The notes below the pieces were generated by a model. The model saw nothing but the letters and a program-made list of their open reading frames with translations, was not told where the DNA came from and made no database searches. From contig OY997645.1 of NCBI GenBank assembly GCA_963921795.1, forward strand, positions 26,212,304-26,276,303: a stretch of 64,000 nt of DNA, written 5' to 3'. A program made the translations under genes and the position numbers. The stretch is from Nannobrachium achirus (lineage: Eukaryota > Chordata > Actinopteri > Myctophiformes > Myctophidae). Below are positions 45,324 to 57,481 of the stretch, one piece after another (the first letter of the stretch is position 1; every line of letters begins with the position of its first letter).

Positions 45324-48241
45324 GAGGCCTCGCCCCTCCTCCGGGATCCCCGCTCTCCACCAACTCTCTGGTGACAGCTGTCTGACTGCAGTTGTCATGG
45401 AAACCCCACCATGCGTATATATCCCCTCCCCCTTAATGCCCGGACCCTATCAGCCATGGCCAGGCGGTGTGTGTACTGTATGTGTGTTGGGAGGGGATGG
45501 GGGTTAGCCGTGTAAATAGCTTGGCACTTAAATTAAATAGTTAGCCCAACAAAAGAAATTCACTTACTTTATTTCCTCCCAAAATCCACTATTCTGACGA
45601 CCCAGGAGTCTTATATGAAAGGTTGTAAATGGTTTTGACTCCTGTATTTGATTTGACAGAATCCTAAGCACAATAGTCTGTGTTTGTGTGTGAGTGTTTG
45701 TTTGTGTGTGTGGTGTATGTATGCATGCGTGCGTGCGTGCATTTGAGTGTATGTATGTAATATGATTCCTCCAGTGGGAGGAGGACCGTTTACGTATTAT
45801 AGTTCTGATTTAGTTCCTTTGACATAGGTCAGTTCTTTTTTTTATTTTTATATCCTTGCACTGTAACATTGGGGTTTAAAACGATTGCCAACCCTCTAGT
45901 CTTGTAAACAAAGAAGCTTGTCATTGACTCTGCAACTTCACACGCCTAACTACACCCCACTAACTGCAAACTATTCAGTCTTGACTCTTAACACCTACAA
46001 TAAATGTGCATATTGTGTACAGTAGATGTTGATTGTGCTGACATTCAAGTGTCACTGATCAGCGATCAGTTTTGTTTGTTTAAGTCTTTCTGTCTAACTC
46101 TTTCGCTCACTTTGTCTCTTTCACTAGTTGGCCTTAAATCACTCATTTTGTCTCAGGAGTTATTTCATGGTCAGCTTTGATCACTTGGGTTCACTCTTTG
46201 TGCCAGCAGTGGTTGGGAGGTAACCATACTGTACCAGCACGCAACAAGTGGCAACCAGCACTCCACGCATCTCAATTAAAATGTCTAAAGACAAATCATT
46301 CTCCAAAAGTGCAGGTGTAAGTGTTCTTTCACTTACATTGATATCACTTGACATAGCACTGATGTTGTATATGAGTGGTTCTCAAACTTGTTAATTTCAA
46401 GGACCCCCATAACTCTTGAGGGTGTACAAATGAAACCAAATGAGCCCTTACACTCTCTTACAGACCTGTAAGGGTCCATTTGGAACCCTTTCAAGGACAG
46501 GGTTCCCTGGAGTCTGGACCACACTGTGAGAACCAGATACTACTCATAGTTGATAGATTAAAACATTGAATCATGTGGATCTCAAGATTCTCATGCAAGA
46601 CGTGATTCCAATGTGGATCTCTGTCTTCATGTGATGTCAGGCATCTACACTACAGTATGATGTCATGACATCTCTGACGTTTCACTCCAAATTTGGGCAA
46701 GGTTCCAGCCCAATCCGTGCCCCATTGACTTCCATTATAAAACCCATCAAAAAAGTATGACGTGAAAAGAAAACAGTGGAGGTACTTCTTTCTATGAACT
46801 ACTAGCAGTGCTTGGTCCAGCAGTTTGCGAGATTAGCTGCGGACAGACACAGACTGATTAAAACAGTCTGACTCCTGCAGAGCTATGCCATACATTAAAT
46901 GTGTATTAATAAGTATTATCACCCAGGCATGTGGATCGCAAGAACAATGACACATTCTGGGTGATAAATAGTTTTATCACATTCCCAAAGCATTATTTAT
47001 TCACAAGATAAAAATGTAATTTGATTACAACTTCAGAGTTACTAAATGCATTAACATTACTGTAAACAAGGAACTATATCCTTTTTTTCATTACAACATT
47101 TTAAGTTAATGAATACATTAACATTACTGTAAACAAGAAACTTCTCTGGCCATCGGAGGTGGTGGTGCTGGAATTTCCCAGCAGTGTAGGGAGAGAGTTG
47201 GCTGTGGACCGTCAAAGGTAGCCGTTTTCTGCTCTGTTTTCCTTTACAGAGAATTCGACCAAACCGTGTTTGGTGGCGGAATTTTGGTTTGGTTTGGTTA
47301 TGGTGTGTTCCGTCACTCATGACTCTTAAGCACACATGGTGGCATTTTAGCTGTAGAATTTATACGACTTTAGCTTGTGTTGATTGGTCAGCTGATCGGT
47401 AGCCTCGGAAACCCAGGCTTATTTTGGCGATCGGAGGCTGATCGACCACTTGGTCCTTTTATCACACACACACACATTAATATGGCATGGCTTACACTTT
47501 GTGGCGCAAATTGGACACGCTTTAAACAAAGGCACTTAGGTACAGAACTGGTACGTATGTTATGTTATGTAGCATTTAATGTGGCCCCAGCTGAATAGCG
47601 GTTGAATTGGTTGCTCCAAGTGTTTCCTCTTAAGCCTTAAAGACACCTTTCTTCAATCTTGTCAATGCCCATGGCTGTTACCTCAGTCACTCTTCATTCA
47701 CTTGAATTGAATCTGCATGTCTTGGTAGATTTGATTCCTTCTTTCCTTGTTTCCCGTCTATACATTTTTCAGCTGTCCCAAGGGTAATGTTTTCTCCACT
47801 GCACTGTATTGCACAACATGTGTATGTATTTGAGATGAAAGTAAATGCTTTTTGTAAACTCCATGTTCCTTTTGTGGGAGAGATTCACTTCAGAATGTCT
47901 GGATTTGACTCATGTGGTGTCCTTGTAAATACATATTGGGCTAATATGCTTTAGTGTGCAGACTAACGCTTGCCTTATCGTATGTAGGAGGAAGAATGAG
48001 CATTATAGCGTTTGGGATTGCTGATTTCAAGACGTCGTCACATTCCAGGTTCCATGTAGTGTGTATTTATATTTGTTGCAATGTATTTATCTAATTAATG
48101 ATTTACTTGTCTGTGTCCGTCACATAGTCTTCATTCCGACATAAAGCCAGGCATGTCACATAGTATATCCCTGTCATATTCATGCATGTCCCATCCTGGT
48201 CCTGTGATGAATTGCACTGTGATTAGCATAATGTTATAAAA
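45324..48241. other. wdfy1 3' UTR and start of the wdfy1-dhrs12 intergenic region
   Basis: After the stop codon there are (TG)n and (GCGT)n runs near 45680-45745. The first clear poly(A) signal, AATAAA, is at 45999-46004, a reasonable end for the wdfy1 message. The segment CCCATTGACTTCCATTATAA near 46722 resembles a widely repeated fish sequence. A short CAGTGGTTCTCAAAC-type hAT remnant spans about 46376-46532. No other gene is visible. Confidence 0.55.
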
Positions 48242-48723
48242 CAAGGGGTCTTCAACAGGGGGTCCGGGACCCCTAGGGGGTCCTCAGAGTTACTACAGGG
48301 GGTCCTTCAAATCTTTGTGTGATAGAAACGTTTTTTCTCCTTTTTTATATTAACCATGTGAACCCTAGTTTCCTTATTCTGAGAACTTTAGCCAAAAATA
48401 GCCGATCTACAAGCTCACAACGCCTCGCAGTGCGAGGCGTTGTGAGTTTGTAGATCAGCTATTTTTTGCAAGGAGGTTTGGTGTAGAGGGGGAAAAGAGC
48501 AGCCTAAGTACAGAGTGAAAGGTCAAATTTATTAAGTATTGACGGTTCAAGAAGTGGTTAAATATCTGAAAACACAAATTGACATGAATCCAAAATACAC
48601 TGATGATTGTGCTGTCAAACGATGAAACTATATGGAATCAATGAAAAGGTTGTGGGGGTCCCTGCTTCATCTCTCTCTCTCTCAGCTAAGGTGTCCTTGG
48701 CCTGAAAACGTTGAAGACCCCTG
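48242..48723. mobile_element. hAT-type element with perfect 8-bp target duplication, carrying a nested TTAA element
   Basis: TTATAAAA flanks both ends exactly (48234-48241 and 48724-48731). The left end is CAAGGGGTCTTCAACAGGGG and the reverse complement of the right end is CAGGGGTCTTCAACGTTTTC. A second element occupies 48350-48561 inside it. A related copy lies at 20128-20559. No coding capacity. Confidence 0.85.
48350..48561. mobile_element. TTAA-ended miniature element carrying hairpin copy C
   Basis: The left end TTAACCATGTGAACCCTAG and the reverse complement of the right end, TTAACCACTTCTTGAACCG, are related to the 44013-44219 ends. The hairpin at 48391-48469 forms its centre: arms GATCTACAAGCTCACAACGC and GCGTTGTGAGTTTGTAGATC around CTCGCA-TGCGAG. 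It is nested in the hAT-type element. Confidence 0.78.
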
Positions 48724-48837
48724 TTATAAAATGTGACAGTGTAACATTACTGTACATTCATGGAGATTCTCATAGTGCTATCTATCGTTGTTCCACACCA
48801 ATGCCATTAGTTAGTCCATTGAAAATGTCTTTGCCTA

Positions 48838-49302
48838 AAGCAGTGATTACCAACCTGTGGAGTGGACCAGGGACCACTGGTGGGCTGCGAGGGTATTGCA
48901 AGTGGGGGCCCCAAATAATTGGCAAAACACAGACTAAAATGATAATATAACATTATGAAAAAATACCTTTAGTACATATTTCTTTCTTCTTTAAAGCCTT
49001 GAAAAATGTGTTTTCATATAGTGATACCGATAAATAAGAAGTTGAAGGAGTAGTTCACACAAATAATGACTTCATGGGGTGTGTCATTGATAGACAATAA
49101 GTCATTTTTTTGGGGTGAACTACTCATTTAAAGCTTACTACATTAGTTCCATTGATCCAAGCTGGAACACAATTGATCATTAAAATAAATATGTGCATGG
49201 AAATGCACGCAGCCCTCCCATCTTCTGATGGGATGGGCGGGCTTCCAAAACGTTTATGATTTTCAAGTGGGCCCTGATCCAGAAAAGGTATCGCTGGTCT
49301 AA
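48838..49302. mobile_element. hAT-like element remnant with a nested palindromic element
   Basis: The left end CAGTGATTACCAACCTGTGG and right end GGTATCGCTGGTC resemble the CAGTGGTTNNCAACC type of inverted repeat. A short GGAGTAGTTCAC-family element (49045-49131, ends GGAGTAGTTCACAC and GGGTGAACTACTC) lies inside. Confidence 0.6.
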
Positions 49303-51282
49303 AGACACCGTCACACAGTCACCAGGGACTTACAGGGTTATTAAAGATGCATTGCTACAGTACAATCAGCATTCAAACCCCAACCTTTCTCTGTTGGTTG
49401 ACAAGACCTGGAATTCTTGGGTACATTCATTTTCCTTCCCTCCTCATGTGGCAAATTTCACTGTACAACTCGGGGGCGTTAATTTAACTCAGAGTTGAAA
49501 ATGGAAGAATTTTCACTTAGGATTTTACAATGTTTGAGCTTAGCTCGCCAGTAGATGGACAAGAAGTTATAGGCTGAGTGGGACAGAGCTTGTAATATGG
49601 GTTCATTGCTTTGGTTTTGTTTTTGATATGTAATGAAAAGGGTCTTTAATTATTTGTTTTGAGTTAACAGTCCTGTGTGCTTTAGTTTGTGTCTGTCAGT
49701 TCATCCAACAATAGGATTGATTGGCCTCATTTTAACGAGAGGCCCAGGCCCACTCCCAGAACTTTGCAAACACAAAGCCTCATTTTTCAAACTCCGAGGT
49801 GCACATCTGTAAATCTGTAAACGTGATTTTAATAATTTAGTTGTTTTCTTCTAACTGCTTGTTAAGCAAACTTGCTGTTCCAATTTGTTGCTGTAATTGT
49901 ATATCTCTAATTGATTTTTTTAAAGACCTTCTGTTGACAACACAGTACTGACTTTAGTCTTTCTGTGACCTTGCTGGTCACAGAGAGGAAAGAACTGATG
50001 CTTAATAAAATATATTATGACCTGTTACAAAGACTGTATGTTTCACTGGCTAGAAGGTAATGGCTGTATTACTGTGTTTGTTGCAGTCATTTCCTTCCTC
50101 TGCCTCCATTATCATGTCTCATGTTGCACATACAAAGCACAAATACATTCTAAGTATTTTAACCAAGGACAAACATTGCAACAGTTATAGAATCATAACA
50201 GAAATACTAGTAAACCCTTGACAAAAAATATTATTCTTTAATTAAGCATGCATTACAGAACATATTAACAACAACACTTGTTACAGTCAGTAAAATCCCT
50301 TTTTCTAAGGTGCTGGGCAGATATCACAAGTTCACATATAAATGGTATGTAATCATACAGCGCTTATCCAAAGCACTGTACAATGTGTATAAACATGTCA
50401 TTGCACACAACATTTGTGAATGGTTTGTAAAACAGTGTATAGTGAGAGCAACTCTCAAGCTTGAGCTCAACCTGTGACATACTTTTAAGTCCAGACAATA
50501 GGCCTATACCTGGCACTGGAATTAAACATTTACATAGACGTTAAACATCAGCAATACTGTACTATGTAACGTTACTGTACATTAGACACATGGCAGCAAA
50601 CAATTAGGTTGAGCCCATAGCTTGCTGTTTGTGTGTACGCATCCTTGAGGGTATGTTGGCAGTGCCTTAAGTCACATCAGATTCCCATCTGATTGACTGT
50701 TTCTATAAAGTCACTGAACAGTATGTGAATGTGTGTTCACACTTGCATGCTCTCAGACAAAGAATATGAAATCTAAAACAATTTACAATAGGCATTTAGC
50801 AGACGCTTTTAATCCAAAGTGACTTACAATAAGCAGGTAATACATCAATATAATAAGCAAGATAATATGTCAGTACATCAACAGCAATATAACAATGCAT
50901 AGGAAAAAAGCACAAAACAACACTGTAGCCTAACACGTTTAAGTACAAGCTGACCTCACATATGAATATATTAGTAATAGTAGTCATAAAAAATAAATAA
51001 AGTATAACAGTTCCTCATAATCATGTTTATGTAGAAATTATGAATTTCCTTATTAAATCACATTAATGCAATGTTTTTTTGGGAAATGGGTGCAGATCAG
51101 GTTCTTACTTGAATAATAAAATCTTTCTATCTTTGATTTTCTTTAATGGTACCAAGGTCATCCCAAGTTGAGATGCCTCTGGGAACCATGCCTTATTGAT
51201 CAGTGCCGGTTGAGGAAGGGACCGTGTGTGTTCAGGTTTGGTGGTGGTTGTAGGTGTAGTGGTGATGGGTGGGTGTGGTAGT
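49303..51282. other. wdfy1-dhrs12 intergenic remainder and dhrs12 3' flank
   Basis: No gene is visible. Around 50790-50830 GGCATTTAGCAGACGCTTTT and CCAAAGTGACTTACAATA form a short repeat common in ray-finned fishes; near 50355 lies a similar GCGCTTATCCAAAGC. For dhrs12 (minus strand) a possible poly(A) variant ATTAAA is at 51143-51148. Confidence 0.5.
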
Positions 51283-52039
51283 TCAGTGGGGCTGGTTGGT
51301 CTTAGCCAGGTCCTCCAACAGTGAAATGAACTTCTGGTCCTCCAGAGGAGAACTACGGCTCCAGGCCAGGGGCAGGTGGGTGGGCACCACCTTCCGGTCT
51401 ACAGACACACACACACATGGTTTGCGCTTGAAAATGTTGGACCGACCGACTGACAGACGTATAGCATTGTGGTTTTTAACCATAAAATACACTTCCTCAG
51501 GGGGATGAGAAACATTTTCCCGCAAGGCAGATTGACACACAATGATAGTAAAGTCTGCACTCACATGCATGCACTTGTGATACATGTGAGGAATATGTAT
51601 TGACTTAACCTCTTAAACCCTATAGTGCTTTCTTGATCCTTGGCCCCCTGCTTTTTTCCCTCTACACCAAAGCTCTTCACTGAACATAGCCAGTCTACAA
51701 ACTCATCAGGTAGACAAGCTATTTTTGCTAAATGTTCGCCTATCTTCACAGAATGTTTGACTATTATGAAATGTCCATGGTGGTGGATAAATCTTAAAGC
51801 AGAGAAAGACCATGCAAGCAGATTTGCTTCAATGCAGTATTCTAATGTTCTGGTCAGGTGTTTGTTTATGTTGCGTTTTATGTGTGACTTTTCTGTTCCT
51901 CTCAATAGGTCACTGAGGACATTTACTAAAGTGTGTGTGGGTGTGTGTGTGTTTATAGGGGCGTGCACTGTACTCTGGCAGTATCTGGCACAGAGCATCC
52001 CACTCCAGCTGCAGTGGATGCACGCCAGTCCTCCACAAA

Positions 52040-52074
<35 letters not shown>

Positions 52075-52753
52075 CATTCCCCATCTGACCTACAAATGAC
52101 AACACTGTATTGAGCTATCTCATCTAGGACATAGTGATGTCCTACCCATTGTTGGATTTCTGAAAGCTCTCAGGTTTGCTCTTACAGATAAGGAAATTGA
52201 TTTTATTAATTAAGTGTTTTTGCAGTTCCTACCTTGAAAGAAGCTTCCACTGGGATTGGTGGCTGCGGCCTCAGAGATGGCCAGCCACACCACGGTGTCG
52301 GCCCCCTGATCTGGGGTACGTAGTTGCTCCCTCATAGACCGATGGAAGTCTGGTATGTTATTGGCCACGACTGGAACTCCAGAGAGAGAGGGGGATAGCA
52401 GAGAGAGACAGGGAGAAGAGAGAGAGAGAGACACGGAGAAGAAAGAGACAGGGATATGATATCGAAAGAAGGAAAGAGAGAGAGAGAGAGAGAGAGAGGG
52501 AGGGAGGGAGATAAAGAGACAAATGAATCACCCTGGATTACAAAGTAAAATTCACAGTGTTGATTTAAATGTTAAAATGTTAGTTAAAATGGGTCCATAA
52601 TACATTAATAATAAGTCAGTGTGCATGCATGCATGTGTATGTGTGTGCCTGTGTGGTACCTGGAGTGTCCACCCAGCCAGGGTGCATGACAGAAAACTTG
52701 ATGGTCGCATGCACCTTGGCTAACTGCTCTATCATCACCACTTGCTGCCTCTG

Positions 52754-52794
<41 letters not shown>

Positions 52795-55700
52795 GCAGTG
52801 GTCGGCAACAGGTGGCCCGTTGGCCAGAACTGGCCCGCCGGTGATAATAGCTGACTGACAGTCCAGGTAGTATATTATGTACAGCAATATCTTTGAATTG
52901 ATAACCGGGCAGGATGAAGAAATAGTTCCATTTCCATTCTTGGAATGTTATGTTTTCATTGTCAACTTTCCTCTTGAGACATGAAAAACTTGACAAACCA
53001 AAGCTGTGTTTCACATGCCTTGAATAATACATTGTTTCTCTCCATTCTAAGGGACCCTGAACCATGAAAGAGCTCTTGTTCGAAAACGAGTATATCTGTC
53101 TCCAGATAAAATATTATTTTGAAACTTTTTAATTAAAGTGCCACATTCAAGGATGAGGCCTGCACAAAAACTATTACATTAACATTTCTGTTTGCACCTG
53201 TAACATTTGATTCCACATGCTTTTCTATCAATTGTTATACCACACACATATTATTATTATTATTTATTTATTTTTAGATTTGTTTTTGGGCTTTTTATGC
53301 CTTTATTTTGATAGGATAGTAGACTGACAGGAAATGGGGAGAGATGGGGAATGACATGTGGCAAAGGTCGTCCGGATCGGGAATCGAACCAGCGACGCCA
53401 GCAGGCATCATAGCCTAGTATGTGGTATGCGCCTTGACCACCAGGCCAGCAGGCGCCCCCACATATTAACTTTTATAACAAAATGCGGTAGTTATTATTT
53501 TATATAAGGTTGTTTCAAGTTCCAGGTCCTAAATGTGCCAAACTGCGGCCAAACTTACTTGCTGGGCTGGGGGTCAACCCCGTGACCTTCTGAATACCAG
53601 GTGGCCTGTCTACCACTAAGCAATACTGTAGCAGCCCCAAGAGAGGATGTCCATAATATCACAAATGGTGCTTAAAGCTGCAATCCATGTTTTTTATTTC
53701 TAATTTTTTATCCCACGATTTTGTAACCCATTTTTCACCCAGTGCCAATTGCCTAAGCTGTAATCCTGGGGGCTGCGCTCCCTCTGCCAACCTGGGGAGA
53801 GCCCTGAACTCATGCTTCCTTCAGTGCATGAGGAGTGAGCAGGCGTGTTTTACTATATATTATATAATACTAAGACAACTGCGGTGCTTGTAGTTCTCTA
53901 CCTGCTCTTGATCCTGTGGTCAGCTAGGACCACTACTGGTTGACAAGAGGTTGACATGAAGGTCAAACACACACATTTTCCTCTACCACCAAACAGTTTC
54001 TGTCTTTGCTCTGCATAAGAAATGTTGGCACTCACTCAAGTAGGAGACAGTGTTTCTGGGGAGGACATTCAAGTTATGTATTGCAGCTTCAAGTAGTTGT
54101 AGCCAGGTAGAAAGCCCATGTCCTTTCTTACCTTATTCTGGGCATAGACCATGGTACCATCATAATTTCCCCTCTCAGACTGCAGGTTGCCTGTCCTCAG
54201 CTTCTGAACCAACATGCCCCCGGATGACACCGTGACCTGAACACAGAGGGATGGAGGGAAAGGGAGGAGAGGAAGAACGATGATAGAGGAAATGAGGGTA
54301 GGAGAAGACAATTGGATTTTCACTGGAGAACAATGAAAAGAATCCTCAATCGGGATGAACACACTCTTCCAATGTATTCAGGCAGCAGCCTGAATACACT
54401 GTGTGGCTCTATGAACATACTGTACAGTACACATTATACCCAGTAATATCCATAGTGCTCAATTAACACAGAGACGTTTATTACCATGTACGGCTTCCGT
54501 CTCGGTCTGGCTTAATGATCGCTCTCTTTTTCTCTCTATGTCTCTCTCTTTTTGTGATGTAAATGGTTTTGCTACCTTATCATTGATTTGATAGTGGACA
54601 TTTTGAACATAATCCCTCTGTGAACCTGCTCCCCTGCTTCTGGCTTCGCCACTAGTTCTAATTATTCTATGACAATGCGTTCCAAACGTTTTGTGCCCAG
54701 GGCAGACCAAAGGGCAAGTCAAAAGCTCAAGGCACATACAAGTACAGTACATATTCATATTTGTGCAAAATAACCTATTTAACACATTTTATCACACTTA
54801 TCTCTCTGTCAATTTACTAATGCCAAATAAAATGTTTGTAAATGAGTGTAAACAAAGTACTGATATAGTTGATGAAAAATATATGTTGTATAATTTTGCA
54901 ATAATAATGTGTGCTTGTCACACCAAAACCATTGCTGTATGGTACAATATTGATTTGAGAGACTCACCACTCTGGGATCTGTGCTCTTCTCCAGCAGTGG
55001 AATAAGGCTCTTGGTGAGAATATACACTCCTAAAAAAAAAAGAACAGGCCAAATGAACACTTTCATAATTCTCTGCTCGCTTTTTCCTAACTATTTCTGC
55101 ACCTTCCTGGCCCTTCTTTCTCATAACAGTTTTAACTGGGTTACTTTTAAAGTTTAGGTTATTCAATGTTGTACTTTGGAAAGAGACAGTGAGGACAGGA
55201 GGCGGAAAATCAGGACATTATGATTATAATTTATAACTTTATCTGATACTTCCTACTTTACCCACTTTCAACCTGATGCCCTGTTTTGGGCATGTCATTC
55301 TAGTTTATGTACTATAGAAACATTGATGTGGATTGATCTGATACCCAGGCAGCATGCAGTCTGATTTCTCATATACCACAATCATTGTCTTACTCACTCA
55401 CCCAGGACATTGATGGCAAAGCTCTTCTCCAGCCCCTCCACGTTCACCTCCCTCTGGCTCATGATGCAGCCAGCGTTATTGATCTGCAGGCAGTACAACT
55501 CGTTAAGGTACCAATTATCACAATTAATCGCAAATAGTAATCAAAGATGGGTAGGCTGTGCTGTCATCCAAAAACGACAACCTTATTGTGTAAAGCACAA
55601 GGCCTACTTCTGAAGGACTAGTTTTTGTCAGACCTTCAGGCTGTTGAACAGGCACTGGGCGATGTCTCTATGTCAGTCTTGGTGACATAGGCCGTCACAC

Positions 55701-57391
55701 AGGCATTACCACTTCATGTATATGACTCTTACATGCACAAAAGACTGCTATATACTGTTTATCTGCTACTATGTGATATCTTACTTCCACAAGAGACTGA
55801 TATTCTGTCTCATTTCTGTGTCAAACATTTTAGCACACACCTTATATATTCAATATTGTTGTGCTGTTATCTGACTGTTTATTTTGTTTTGTTTCTTTCT
55901 CTATTCGTCTGACTATGTTTGTAACTGCAAAGCACTAGGAGCTTTATGGGAAATAATAATCTGTGAACACTCTTTTACACCTATAAACTTGTGGTGTGAC
56001 AATACACTTGAAATTGACGGAGTTGACAGAGGCCATGAGAAGTGGAAACTCTCAGGATATGTGGGCATGAACGGATTAATACACATTTACAGTTTCGATA
56101 ATCCTTACGATATCAATATTATTGTGGGAAACAGACTGGTGGTTCTCACCAGCACATTGAGGCTTTTGTACTTCCTCTTGAAGCCCTCGGCGAACTCCCA
56201 GACCTTCCGGGTCTCAGTTAAGTCAAGGATGTGCACGTAGATCTCCTGCAACGGCACAAGACTTTAGAATGAATGCAATCTGTAACCATAGCAGCAAAGG
56301 CAGTTACCGTAGTGACACTATTTTCTGCTTTAATTATAGAAACATGAGTCATACTGTACTTTGTTCCCTGTCTCCTTGACTATGTCGGCCCTGGCCTCCT
56401 CAGCCTTGTCCTTGTTCCTGCACACCATATGGATGGTTCCACCTGTGGAGAAGGAAGGGGTGAAAATGGAATATGAAGAAGAAGAAAAATAAACAGAGAT
56501 GTCCAATGTTTGGTTATGACCGGACAAATGTGTCGACAACATCACTGCAATGTCCCTGTTCTGGTTCTGTCCTGACTCTGAGACCTGTGTCGCATGACCT
56601 TCCTTCTCTATACCCTCAGCTTCCTGTCTCTCAACAGTGGTATAGAATATAGAACAGGGTATAGAATTATTTTCCTCTGTATTGGGAAATGAATACAAAA
56701 AATATATACCTTTTTGTATAGTTTTATATATTGCGTTACTATATTAATGTGTGGTTACAAAATCTCAAGGCACACCTGAACTTGTCTCATACTGTAGCAC
56801 ACCAGTGTGCCCCTGCCACCATTTGTGGACCACCGCTGTACACACTACTACCTATCGAAATAAATGAATAAAATAAGAAAGAAATTCCTACGAAAAAATC
56901 CTAAAAACGTTGATTCTATAGTGATCCAGAGTTCAGGGTGGTGTGTACCTTTCTTAGCGATGGCCATGGCCGTGGCTTTCCCAATACCACTGTTGGCTCC
57001 TGTTATCATGAAGGAGCGACCTGCCACGGACACCTCCAGGTCCTTCTCAACAAACCTCTTGGAGGACGACAGAAAGCCATTCCTGCAAAACACACAAACA
57101 TACACACACACAGAGTCGTGATATTGAAATGTTAGAATGTTGGAACATTTCGTTTGGCTGGGGAACCCCCGGAACCATCCATCAAGGATCCCTGAACCCC
57201 ACTTTGGAAACAAACCACTCGCTTGTAGGGGGCTGAAATGAAAATAGGATGCTTCTCTCTTTCTCTGTGTGTATCTGTATCAATGTGTTTGTGTACGTGA
57301 TGACAGAGACACAGACACGCAGTCAGAGCAGTCAGGTCAACCGGGGGCACTGATTGTCACTTCAGTTTTACTGTAAAGACCTGATGAGGCC

Positions 57392-57481
<90 letters not shown>

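Noticed and set aside
51640-52113. 157-aa and 169-aa open frames in dhrs12 intron 9
   Set aside because: Both run through (CA)n/(TG)n and a hairpin-repeat remnant; no domain and opposite-strand overlap with each other.
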